A stretch of DNA of 64,000 nt from Kitasatospora sp. NBC_00458 (GTDB lineage: Bacteria; Actinomycetota; Actinomycetes; Streptomycetales; Streptomycetaceae): the NCBI RefSeq assembly GCF_036013975.1, contig NZ_CP107904.1, positions 6,667,001-6,731,000 on the forward strand. The letters run 5' to 3'. This document shows, in pieces, positions 7,868 through 15,853 of the stretch. Positions within the stretch are counted from its first letter, which is position 1, and each line of letters begins with the position of its first letter. The notes below the pieces were generated by a model that was not told the origin of the DNA, did no database searches, and was given only the letters and a program-made list of their open reading frames with translations. A program made the translations under genes and the position numbers.

Positions 7868-8905
7868 TTACGGGCTGACCCCGGCGGGGGCGGGCAGTGC
7901 CGGGGTGAGTTCCCGTACGCGTTCCAGTGAGCGGATCTTCTCGTCGACGTCGGTGATGTTGTTGGTCACCATCAGCTCGTCCGCGCCGGTGCGTTCCAGC
8001 AGGTCCGCCAGTGCCCGGCGGACGTCGTCGGCGTCACCGACCACCTGGGTGCTGAGCAGCGCGTCGGCGGCGGCGCGTTCGGCCTCCGTCCACGGGTACG
8101 CCGCCGCCTCCTCGACGGTGGGCAGCGGCGTGATCGGCGAGGCGCCGTTGAGCCCCAGCACCGGGAACAGCGCCGGCGCCGCCAACCGGCGCGCCTGCTC
8201 CGAGGTTTGCGCGCACACCGTGTAGGCGGTGACGATCGTGTGCGGCCGCTCGGCCCGGGCCGAGGGCCGGAAGCTCTCCCGGTACGCCCGCAGGGCCTCC
8301 TCGGCGCCGCGGGAGTGGAAGAAGTGGTGGGCGAACGCGTACGGCAGCCCGCGCCGGCCCGCGTCCACGGCGCTGCGCACACTGGCGCCCAGCAGCCACG
8401 GCCGGGGCGGCCGCGGCGGCTCCGGCAGGGCTTCCAGCCGCTGGTAGACGTGCCCGTCCGGGAAGCCGCCGTCGACGAAGGCGAGGAGTTCCTCCAGCGC
8501 CGCCGGGAAGTCCTCGTCGGGTGCCCGGCGCAGCGCGTGGGAGAGCACCGGGTCCGCGCCCGAGCGGCCGATGCCCAGGTCCACCCGGTCGGGGAACAGC
8601 GCGGCCAGCGTCCGGAAGGACTCCGCGACGGCGTACGGCGGGTGGTTGGGCAGGATCACCCCGCCCGCGCCGATCCGGATCCGGCCGGTCCGCTCGCCGA
8701 GCGCGGCCAGCAGGACGGCCGGGACGGAGCCGGCGATCCCGCGCGAGTTGTGGTGCTCGGCCACCCAGAACCGGGCGTAGCCCAGCTCGTCGGCGGCCGC
8801 CGCCAGCCGACGGGTGCCGGCCAGGGTGTCGGCGGGGCGTCCGGCGGAGTCGACGGACGATATGTCGAGGACGGACAGCGGGACGGTCCGGGAACTGCCG
8901 GTCAT
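7868..8905 (-). CDS. LLM-class flavin-dependent monooxygenase
   Basis: A 345-residue bacterial-luciferase-like TIM-barrel enzyme. It starts PLSVLDISSVDSAG (first strand). It contains GYARFWVAEHHNSRGIAGS (the AEHH flavin/active-site segment of the MsnO8-type subgroup), RIRIGAGGVILPNHPPYAVAE, and PDRVDLGIGRSGADP near residue 115. Such enzymes use FMNH2 supplied by a separate reductase to oxidise small organics, for example alkanesulfonates. No reductase gene is in this operon. It is the last gene of a six-gene operon, 26 nt after the preceding stop, with AAGGAG upstream of the ATG. Context suggests it acts on the compound imported by the ABC system. The substrate is not deducible. Confidence 0.9.
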   Translation of the reverse strand: MTGSSRTVPLSVLDISSVDSAGRPADTLAGTRRLAAAADELGYARFWVAEHHNSRGIAGSVPAVLLAALGERTGRIRIGAGGVILPNHPPYAVAESFRTLAALFPDRVDLGIGRSGADPVLSHALRRAPDEDFPAALEELLAFVDGGFPDGHVYQRLEALPEPPRPPRPWLLGASVRSAVDAGRRGLPYAFAHHFFHSRGAEEALRAYRESFRPSARAERPHTIVTAYTVCAQTSEQARRLAAPALFPVLGLNGASPITPLPTVEEAAAYPWTEAERAAADALLSTQVVGDADDVRRALADLLERTGADELMVTNNITDVDEKIRSLERVRELTPALPAPAGVSP

Positions 8906-8931
8906 GCGGGGGGTGCTCCTTACTCGGGGGC

Positions 8932-10122
8932 TCACGCGTACCAGGTGGGGCGGGGGACTTCGCCGTGCAGGAGGTGGCGCCCCACCACCCGGGCGGGCCC
9001 CGGGTCGTCCCCGTGCACCCGCCGCGCCCTGACGTCCCGCCGGTAGCGGTCCAGCCCGGCCGCGGCCTCGGCGCCGCCGCGGCCGGCCGCCCCGAGCGCG
9101 CCTGCGGTGACCGCGTCGGCGGCCGCCTCGGCCTGCGCGGCCAGCGCCGCGACGCGGACGGCGTGCCGGCCGCGGTCCTCCTCGGTCACCGTGCCGCGCC
9201 GGGCGTGGAGGGCGTCCGCCTCGGCGCCGACGGCGTCGGCGAACGCCTCCACCGCCCACAGGGCGCAGGCCGGGGCGCCGTGGTGCCGGGCCGCGTCCGC
9301 GGCGGCGGCCTCGGTCGGCGGTGCCTTCGACCACTGTTCGCGGGTATGCCGGGCGGTGGCGTCCAGCGCGCCCCGGGCCGCGCCGATCAGCGCGTTGGCC
9401 CGGGCGAGCTGGAAGGCCAGGGTGAGGAAGGTGTTGTAGGCCCGGGGCACGAAGGTCTTGTCGACGTGGCCGAGCGCCCCGGTCCACGGGATGTTCGCGC
9501 CGTCGGCGACCACGGTCCCGGCGGCCGGCGACCGGATCCCGGACTCCTCGGCGCCGGGCTCGAAGGACAGCCCGGTGTGGTCGCTCATCGCGAGCGCGCT
9601 GATCGGGGTGTCGCCGTCCTCCAGGTGGCCCTCCAGGATGGTGATGTCCGACACCGGATGGCCCAGGGCATGTTCCAGCCGCCCGTGGAACAGCATCTCG
9701 TGGCCCGCGTCCTGGATCACCAGGGGCGCCGAGCGGGGTTTCGAGGACCCGCTGAAGAACCACCGGGCCCGGGCCGACACCTCGCCGATGTGCTGGATCT
9801 TCTCGTCCGTGCCGATGAACTCGGCGATCGACACCCACACGTAGTGGTGGGCCAGCAGCTCGCCGACCGAGGCGTCGGCCGCCGCGACGGTGCGCACCAC
9901 CCGGAGCGCGGTGGACCGGTTCTGGCCGGCCCCGCCGTACTCGACCGGCCCCAGCAGGGTCACCAGGCCGGTCTCCTTCAGCAGTCGGACCTCCCGCACC
10001 GGCGGGGTGCCTTCGTGGTCGCGCCGGGCGGCGCCGGGTGCCAGCCGTGCCGCGACCTCCTCGGCCCGCCGCAGCCAGACCTCGGCGGCCTCGGGGGCGG
10101 CGTCCGTCGTCGTGTCAGTCAT
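8932..10122 (-). CDS. acyl-CoA-dehydrogenase-fold flavoprotein (DszC/SfnB-like)
   Basis: A 396-residue flavoenzyme of the acyl-CoA dehydrogenase fold. The N-terminal helical domain contains LGPVEYGGAGQNRSTALRVV. The middle beta domain contains DEKIQHIGEVSARARWFFSG and IPWTGALGHVDKTFVPRAYN. A C-terminal helical bundle covers residues ~250-390. The SGSSKPRSAPL segment and the absence of the catalytic base region of true acyl-CoA dehydrogenases point to the DszC/SfnB monooxygenase branch, which oxidises sulfur or nitrogen compounds with reduced flavin and O2. Its start overlaps the 3' end of the ABC ATPase gene by 8 nt, indicating translational coupling. Confidence 0.82.
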   Translation of the reverse strand: MTDTTTDAAPEAAEVWLRRAEEVAARLAPGAARRDHEGTPPVREVRLLKETGLVTLLGPVEYGGAGQNRSTALRVVRTVAAADASVGELLAHHYVWVSIAEFIGTDEKIQHIGEVSARARWFFSGSSKPRSAPLVIQDAGHEMLFHGRLEHALGHPVSDITILEGHLEDGDTPISALAMSDHTGLSFEPGAEESGIRSPAAGTVVADGANIPWTGALGHVDKTFVPRAYNTFLTLAFQLARANALIGAARGALDATARHTREQWSKAPPTEAAAADAARHHGAPACALWAVEAFADAVGAEADALHARRGTVTEEDRGRHAVRVAALAAQAEAAADAVTAGALGAAGRGGAEAAAGLDRYRRDVRARRVHGDDPGPARVVGRHLLHGEVPRPTWYA

Positions 10123-12028
10123 GTCTCCCACTTCGTGACGTGCTCGCCGTCCTGCCCGGCGGCGTGTTCGGTGTTTCGGTGTCCTGCTCCGGGTCTTCGC
10201 GGCGGCCGGTGACGTTCGCGCCGTGCGCCCTGTCCGTACTGCCCGAGCCGTCCGCCCCGTCCGCCCCACCCACCCCGCCCGGGTCGTCCGTACGGCCCGC
10301 ACCGTCCGCGCCGGGCAGCCGCAGGACGGCGTCCAGCAGGGCCCGGGTGTACGGGTGGGCGGGGGCCTCGAAGATCCGCTCGGTTTCGCCCTCCTCGACG
10401 ACCGATCCGCCGCGCATGATCAGCACCCGGTCGGCGACCTGCCGCACCACGGCCAGGTCGTGGGTGATGAACAGCAGGGCGATGCCCCGCTCGCGCCGCA
10501 GCCGGTCCAGCAGCTCCAGCACCTGCGCCTGAACCGAGACGTCCAGCGCCGAAACCGGCTCGTCGCAGACCAGCACCTGCGGACGGCCCGCCAACGCCCG
10601 GGCGATGGCCACCCGCTGGCGCTGGCCGCCGGACAGCTGGTGCGGCCGGCGGGAGAGCAGTTCGGCCGGCAGGCCGACCTGGTCGAGGAGTTCCGCGCAC
10701 CGCCGGGCCCGCTCGGCGCGCCGCAGTCCGGGAAGCGCCTCGCCGATGATCCGCGCCACGGTGAACCGGGGGTCCGCCGAGGCGTACGGGTCCTGCTGGA
10801 CGAACTGGATCGCCGAGCGCTCGGCCCGGCGCCGCCGCTCCGGCAGCGCCGACCAGGGCCGCCCGTGCAGCAGCACCTCCCCGGCGTCGGTACGGGACAG
10901 ACCCATCGCGACTCGCGCCAGCGTGGTCTTGCCCGAGCCGGACTCGCCGACCACGCCCAGCGCCTCGCCCGCCCGCAGGGTGAACCCGACCCCGTCGAGG
11001 GCCCTCGGCCCGCCCGGGGCGAAGGACTTGACCAGCCCGCGCCCGCTCAGCACCGGGGCCGCTTCCTCGGCGTCCGGCGCCGCGGTGCCCGGCGCCTCGG
11101 TGTCTGGTGCCTCGGTGTCCGGTGCCTCGGTGTCCGCCTCCTCGGTGTCCGGTGCCTCGGGCGGGGCCTGGACGGGACGGGCCGGCGGGCGGCCCGAGGG
11201 CACCGCGTCCAGCAGCATCCGGGTGTACGGGTGGTCCGGGGCGGACAGCACCCGGCCGGTCGGCCCGCTCTCCACCACCTCGCCCCGCCGCATCACCAGC
11301 ACGCGGTCCGCCAACTGCGCCACCACCGCGAGGTCGTGACTGACCAGCAGGAGTCCCCGGCCCTCGTCCTTGAGCCGGCTGAGCAGCGCCAGGATCTGCG
11401 CCTGGACGATCGCGTCCAGCGCCGTGGTCGGCTCGTCGGCGATCAGCAGCGGGGCGTCGGCGGCCAGCGCCGAGGCGATCAGCGCGCGCTGGCGCAGCCC
11501 GCCGGAGAGCTGGTGCGGGTACTGGGTGCGCCGGGCCTCCGGCTCCGGCACGCCCACCGCCGTGAGCAGTTCCACCACCCGGGCATCGCCGTCCGGGCCG
11601 GCGGTGCCGCCGAAGCGGGCCGCCTCGGCGATCTCGGCGCCGACGGTGCGCAGCGGGTCCAGTGCGGTCAGCGCGTCCTGGAAGACCATGGCGACCCGCC
11701 GGCCGCGCACCGCGCGCCACTGCCGTTCGCCGAAGCCGGCGGTGTCCGCCCCGGCCACCTCCAGGGTCCGGGCGGAGACCCGGGCCCTGGCGCCCGCCAG
11801 CCCGATGAGGGAACGGGAGGTGACGGACTTGCCCGAGCCGGACTCGCCGACCAGCGCCACGCACTCCCCGGTGCCGACGGCCAGCGACACCCCGTTCACG
11901 GCGGGCCGCGGCGCGCCGGGGAACGACACCCGCAGCCCCTCCACCCGCACGAGCGGGCCCGGCACCGGCGCACCGGTGTCCCCGGCCGTCGTCGCGGCCG
12001 CGGCAGCTTCCGTTGTCGTCGTCGTCAT
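10115..12028 (-). CDS. fused double-ATPase ABC transporter subunit (DppD-DppF type)
   Basis: A 637-residue cytoplasmic ATPase carrying both nucleotide-binding domains of an oligopeptide/nickel-type importer. Domain 1 (~25-280): Walker A GESGSGKS, signature LSGGLRQR, Walker B LLIADEP. Domain 2 (~340-590): Walker A GESGSGKT, signature LSGGQRQR, Walker B VLVCDEP. Each ends with the HPYTR(M/A)LLDAV motif typical of Dpp/Opp ATPases. An acidic DTEAP-repeat linker joins them, and the C-terminus is a low-complexity Asp/Gly tail. The ATG at 12028 overlaps the upstream permease stop (ATGA). It powers the two permeases encoded directly upstream. Confidence 0.93.
   Translation of the reverse strand: MTTTTTEAAAAATTAGDTGAPVPGPLVRVEGLRVSFPGAPRPAVNGVSLAVGTGECVALVGESGSGKSVTSRSLIGLAGARARVSARTLEVAGADTAGFGERQWRAVRGRRVAMVFQDALTALDPLRTVGAEIAEAARFGGTAGPDGDARVVELLTAVGVPEPEARRTQYPHQLSGGLRQRALIASALAADAPLLIADEPTTALDAIVQAQILALLSRLKDEGRGLLLVSHDLAVVAQLADRVLVMRRGEVVESGPTGRVLSAPDHPYTRMLLDAVPSGRPPARPVQAPPEAPDTEEADTEAPDTEAPDTEAPGTAAPDAEEAAPVLSGRGLVKSFAPGGPRALDGVGFTLRAGEALGVVGESGSGKTTLARVAMGLSRTDAGEVLLHGRPWSALPERRRRAERSAIQFVQQDPYASADPRFTVARIIGEALPGLRRAERARRCAELLDQVGLPAELLSRRPHQLSGGQRQRVAIARALAGRPQVLVCDEPVSALDVSVQAQVLELLDRLRRERGIALLFITHDLAVVRQVADRVLIMRGGSVVEEGETERIFEAPAHPYTRALLDAVLRLPGADGAGRTDDPGGVGGADGADGSGSTDRAHGANVTGRREDPEQDTETPNTPPGRTASTSRSGRHD
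11091..11160 (-). repeat. 15-bp tandem repeats encoding the DTEAP linker of the ABC ATPase
   Basis: Four to five in-frame copies of a 15-bp unit (ggtgcctcggtgtcc on the plus strand) encode Asp-Thr-Glu-Ala-Pro repeats between the two ATPase domains. Copy number is likely to vary between strains. Confidence 0.85.
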
Positions 12029-12882
12029 CGCACCGCCCTCAACTGCAGCGAACGGCCGATCAGCGTGGTGCAGACCACCACGGCCGAGACGGCCAGGCCG
12101 GGCGCGATCGAGATCCACCAGGCCGTCTGGAGGAAGTCCTTGCCGTCGGCGACCATCGAGCCCCAGTCCGCCTCCGGCGGGACCGGGCCCAGGCCGAGCA
12201 CGCTGAGCCCGGAGCCCGAGATGATGGCCGAGCCCAGCCCTATGGAGGCCAGCACCACCAGCGGGCCGCCGACGTTCGGCAGCACGTGCCGCAGCACCGA
12301 CCGCCAGGCCGGCACCCCCAGCACCCGTGCCGCTTCCACGTACTCCGAGCGCAGCACCAGCCGTGCCTGGCCGCGCACCAGTCGGGCGTAGTTGGGCACT
12401 CCGGCGATGCCGATGGCGATCGCCACGTTGACCGTGCCGCCGCCCAGCAGCGCCACCACCAGCAGCGCGAGCAGCAGTTCGGGGAAGCCCAGCAGCACGT
12501 CCACCACCCGCATCAGGGCGAAGTCGACGTGCCGTCCGCCGCAGCCGGCGACCAGGCCGAGCAGCGCGCCGCCGCCCACCCCGATCAGCGTCGCGCCGAC
12601 CGCGATCAGGAGCGACAGCCGGGTGCCGTGCACGAGCCGCGACCAGACGTCCCGGCCGAGCTGGTCGGTGCCCAGCCAGTGCTCGGCACCGGGCGGGCGC
12701 AGCGCCGCCGCGACGTCCGTCGCCTCGGGGGCGTGGGTGGCGAACACCTCGGGGAAGACCAGCACGAGCGCCACCGCGGCCAGCAGGACCGGGGGCGCCA
12801 GGCGGGCCGGCGAGCGCAGCAGCGCGCCCCGGCGTGCGGCGGCCGCGGCCGGCCGGTCGAGGAGGGCGGTCGCGGTGCTCAT
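12025..12882 (-). CDS. ABC transporter permease (DppC/OppC type)
   Basis: A 285-residue inner-membrane permease. After a short N-terminal cytoplasmic part comes TM1 (PPVLLAAVALVLVFPEVF), then the periplasmic HWLGTDQLGRDVWSRLVHG segment diagnostic of DppC/OppC proteins. Four to five further membrane helices follow. The EAA loop reads EYVEAARVLGVPAWRSVLRH, where it contacts the ATPase. The start overlaps the stop of the upstream permease by ATGA. It pairs with that permease to form the channel. Confidence 0.93.
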   Translation of the reverse strand: MSTATALLDRPAAAAARRGALLRSPARLAPPVLLAAVALVLVFPEVFATHAPEATDVAAALRPPGAEHWLGTDQLGRDVWSRLVHGTRLSLLIAVGATLIGVGGGALLGLVAGCGGRHVDFALMRVVDVLLGFPELLLALLVVALLGGGTVNVAIAIGIAGVPNYARLVRGQARLVLRSEYVEAARVLGVPAWRSVLRHVLPNVGGPLVVLASIGLGSAIISGSGLSVLGLGPVPPEADWGSMVADGKDFLQTAWWISIAPGLAVSAVVVCTTLIGRSLQLRAVR

Positions 12883-13856
12883 GCCGTGCCCCCCTCGCGC
12901 AGCCGGGGGTCGATCAGCGGGTGGAGCACGTCCACCAGGGTGTTGATGACCACGAACGCCGCGCTGGAGACGACCACCAGGGCGCTGACCACCGGCAGGT
13001 CGCGCGAGCCGACCGCGTTGGCCAGCACCCGGCCCAGGCCCGGCCGGGTGAAGATGTTCTCCACCAGCACCGCGCCGCCGAACAGGCTGCCCAGCACGAA
13101 GCCGGCCAGCGTGGTCAGCGGCAGCAGCGCGTGCCGCAGGGTGTGCCGCAGCAGCACCGCCGTCGCGCCCAGGCCGCGCGAGCGCGCGGTCAGCACGAAC
13201 GGGCGGCCGTCGGCGCTCTCCAGCTCCTGGCGCATCACCTGGGCGAGCACGCCGGCCAGCGGCAGCGCCAGTGCCAGCGTCGGCAGCACCAGCGCCGCCG
13301 GTCCGTCCGCCCCGATCGAGGGCAGTGCGTGCAGCCGGTAGGAGAACACCGTCAGCAGGATGACGCCCAGCCAGAACGACGGCATCGACACCATCAGCAG
13401 CTCGGCCAGACCGGTGGCACCGCGCACCGCCCGGCCCCGGCCGACGGTCAGGGTGGCCGCCAGTACCGCCAGCACCAGCGCGGTGACCAGCGCGGACACC
13501 GCCAGCTCGACGGTCGGGCCGAGCTGGCTGCCGAGCAGCCGCTCTATCGGCTCGTTGAGCTGGTACGACCAGCCGAGGCCGCCGCCCGCCAACCGGGCGA
13601 GCTGGCGGCCGTACTGGAGGAGCAGCGGGTCGTCCAGGCCGTTCTCGGCGATCACCTGGTCGCGCAGGGCCGGGGTCGCGGCGGCGCCCGGCCCGATCAG
13701 TCCGTCCACGATGTCGCCGGGGGCGAGGTGGAGGGCGAAGAACGTCACCGTGAGCGTCCCCCACACCACCACCAGCCCCGCCGCGAGCCGCCGGGCGACG
13801 AACCTGGCCCAGGGCGGCACGTGCCGTCGCGGCACAGGCCGGGCGCGGTCGGACAC
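12879..13856 (-). CDS. ABC transporter permease (DppB/OppB type)
   Basis: A 325-residue permease. TM1 (RLAAGLVVVWGTLTVTFFAL) is followed by the HLAPGD motif of DppB/OppB proteins. The large periplasmic loop contains ENGLDDPLLLQYGRQLARL. Four to five more helices follow, and the EAA loop is FVLTARSRGLGATAVLLRHT. The C-terminus ends LIDPRLREGG, the usual close for this family. The start is GTG at 13856, one base after the stop of the binding-protein gene, which implies coupling. Confidence 0.93.
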   Translation of the reverse strand: MSDRARPVPRRHVPPWARFVARRLAAGLVVVWGTLTVTFFALHLAPGDIVDGLIGPGAAATPALRDQVIAENGLDDPLLLQYGRQLARLAGGGLGWSYQLNEPIERLLGSQLGPTVELAVSALVTALVLAVLAATLTVGRGRAVRGATGLAELLMVSMPSFWLGVILLTVFSYRLHALPSIGADGPAALVLPTLALALPLAGVLAQVMRQELESADGRPFVLTARSRGLGATAVLLRHTLRHALLPLTTLAGFVLGSLFGGAVLVENIFTRPGLGRVLANAVGSRDLPVVSALVVVSSAAFVVINTLVDVLHPLIDPRLREGGTA

Positions 13857-13857
13857 C

Positions 13858-15504
13858 TCAGGCCACCCCGATGCCGTAGAAGTCGGTGTTGGCGTCGACG
13901 TCCAGGACCAGCCCGTTCACCTTGCCGTGCCGGGCGACGTCCATGGTGGCGATGTAGGCCGGGAAGGAGTACGCCTGCTCGACGATCTTCCGCTGGACCC
14001 TGCGGTACAGCTCGACGCGCTGCGCGGCGTCCACGGTCGCATCGGCCTGGTCCAGCCAGCCGTCGATCTCGGCGTCCTTGACCCGGCTGCCGTTCGCCCC
14101 GCCGCCCCCGAACTGGGACTTGGAGTGGTAGAGGCTGCCCAGCAGGCTCGGGTCGGAGCCCTGCCAGGCGAAGGCGAACACGTCGTAGTCGCCCTTGCCG
14201 GTGCGCCCGATGGAGCCTGCGGAGTCCAGCGGCACCAGCTTCAGCTCGATGCCGACCTGCTTCAGCGCGTCCTGCACGCCCACGTCGAAGGTGCGGTTCT
14301 GGGCCGAGACGAAGGTCTGCACGTACGGCTGCTCGGCGGTGAGGCGCTTGCCGTCCCTGGTGCGGTAGCCGTCGGAGTCCCGCCCGGTCCAGCCGGCCTC
14401 GTCCAGCAGCCTCTCCGCCTTCTCCTTGCTGTACTCCCAGGCCGGCTTGGCGAACGACGGCTCGGCGCCGGGGGTGGAGGGCGCCAGCGGCCCCCAGGCC
14501 TGCTCGTACTCGCCCTGGAAGACGCCCTTGACGATCCCGGCGAAGTCGATGGCGTGCCGGACGGCCTGCCGGGCGCGCGGGTCGTCGAACGGCGCGCGGG
14601 CGGTGTTGAGGTAGTAGGTGTAGGGGACGCCGGGGACCGCCTTGCGGACCACCTGGACGCCGTTCTGGCCGCGCAGGCCGGCCAGCCGGTTGGCGGGGAT
14701 CAGCTCGGCGGCGTCGACCTGGCCGGACGTCAGGGCGCCGACCCGGGAGGCGTCCTCCTTCAGCAGCAGCACGACGATGCTCTCCAGCTTCGCCTTCCCC
14801 CGGTGGACGGCGGTCGGCGGGGCCCAGTCGTAGTCGGGCCGGCGCTTGAACACCGCCTGCTGGCCCGGCGTCACCGACTCGAAGGTGAACGGGCCGGTGC
14901 CGACGACGAACGCGCCGCCGGAGGAGAGGTCGCCTCCGTGGTCGCGCAGTGCGACGGGGGAGTGGAAGCCGAGGAAGGTGCTCCCCGCCGAGCTGAGGAA
15001 GGAGGAGTGAGGGGCGGTCAGGTGGACGGCCACCGTGCGCGGGTCGACCACCTCGGTCTCCTTGTAGGGGCCGAGCAGGCCGGCCGCCCGCTTGGACGCC
15101 GTCTTCGCCGCCGCGACGTGGTCGAAGTTCGCCTTCACGGCCGCTGCGTCGAACGGGGTGCCGTCACTGAAGGTCACGCCGGTGCGCAGGGCGAAGGTGT
15201 AGGTGAGGCCGTCGGGCGAGACCGTCCACGAATCGGCCAGCCACGGCTTGACGGTCCCGTCCGGAGCGATCGCGACCAGCGACTCCAGCACCGGGCGCAG
15301 CAGCCGTCCGGTGACGGCGGTGGACGCGGCGTGCGGGTCCCAGCTGTCGGGTTCGACGGCGGCGCCGTAGCGCAGGGTGCCGCCGTCGCCCTTCGCGGAG
15401 GGCGGCGCGGAGGAGTCGGAGCAGGCCGTGAGGACGGCGGGTCCGATGACGGCGGCGGCGGTCAGGGTGACCGGGAGGCGGAGGAAACGGCGTCTGGTGT
15501 ACAT
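13858..15504 (-). CDS. ABC transporter substrate-binding lipoprotein (SBP family 5), Tat-type signal
   Basis: A 548-residue extracytoplasmic binding protein of the peptide/nickel/dipeptide class. The N-terminus MYTRRRFLRL is a twin-arginine signal and is followed by a lipobox LTAC with Cys28 as the lipidation site. Family hallmarks are DSWDPHAASTAVTGRLLRPV, DGLTYTFALRTGVTFSDGTP and FDDPRARQAVRHAIDFAGIV. Family 5 proteins bind peptides, nickel chelates, opines or other organics. Given the two oxidoreductases encoded downstream, an organic sulfur- or nitrogen-containing ligand is more likely than a peptide. First gene of the operon. Confidence 0.92.
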   Translation of the reverse strand: MYTRRRFLRLPVTLTAAAVIGPAVLTACSDSSAPPSAKGDGGTLRYGAAVEPDSWDPHAASTAVTGRLLRPVLESLVAIAPDGTVKPWLADSWTVSPDGLTYTFALRTGVTFSDGTPFDAAAVKANFDHVAAAKTASKRAAGLLGPYKETEVVDPRTVAVHLTAPHSSFLSSAGSTFLGFHSPVALRDHGGDLSSGGAFVVGTGPFTFESVTPGQQAVFKRRPDYDWAPPTAVHRGKAKLESIVVLLLKEDASRVGALTSGQVDAAELIPANRLAGLRGQNGVQVVRKAVPGVPYTYYLNTARAPFDDPRARQAVRHAIDFAGIVKGVFQGEYEQAWGPLAPSTPGAEPSFAKPAWEYSKEKAERLLDEAGWTGRDSDGYRTRDGKRLTAEQPYVQTFVSAQNRTFDVGVQDALKQVGIELKLVPLDSAGSIGRTGKGDYDVFAFAWQGSDPSLLGSLYHSKSQFGGGGANGSRVKDAEIDGWLDQADATVDAAQRVELYRRVQRKIVEQAYSFPAYIATMDVARHGKVNGLVLDVDANTDFYGIGVA

Positions 15505-15809
15505 GGGTTCTTTCTCGATCCTGTGCGAGGCGGGGAACGGAGGGCGGCGCAAGGCCCGCCCGCCCCGCGGGGGGAGGCGCTGACGTCCCCGGCCACGGAC
15601 GGTGCGACGGGCCTGCCGGCTCCGCCCGGATCCGTCGCCCTGACGGTCCCTCTGACCGCCCCCTGTGCGGGCCCTCTTCCGGGGCGCGCGGGTTCGGCGG
15701 CGGGACGCTCGTGGGTGTGCTCGGCCGGCGGGCTCTGACGTGGTGCGGAGTGCGGTGCGGACCCGGCGGCGGTGGTGCGGCCTCGGCGGCGGTGCGCGCC
15801 GCCAGGGAG
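15505..15809. other. promoter-side region of the ABC operon
   Basis: It lies between the start of the binding-protein gene and the terminator of the exporter gene. No gene is supportable. The operon promoter must be here, but I see no unmistakable -10/-35 elements in this uniformly GC-rich stretch. Confidence 0.45.
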
Positions 15810-15845
15810 GTGCGGCTGTTCCGGAGTCCTCCGGAACAGCCGCAC
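15810..15845 (-). terminator. terminator of the DHA2 exporter gene
   Basis: A perfect 17-bp inverted repeat (gtgcggctgttccggag and its complement) separated by only TC lies 9 nt beyond the exporter stop codon. It should also insulate the ABC operon from upstream read-through. Confidence 0.85.
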
Positions 15846-15853
15846 GGGGACCG

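Noticed and set aside
7621..7878. 85-residue plus-strand frame
   Set aside because: No ribosome-binding site, no family match, and it overlaps the 3' end of a well-supported convergent gene.
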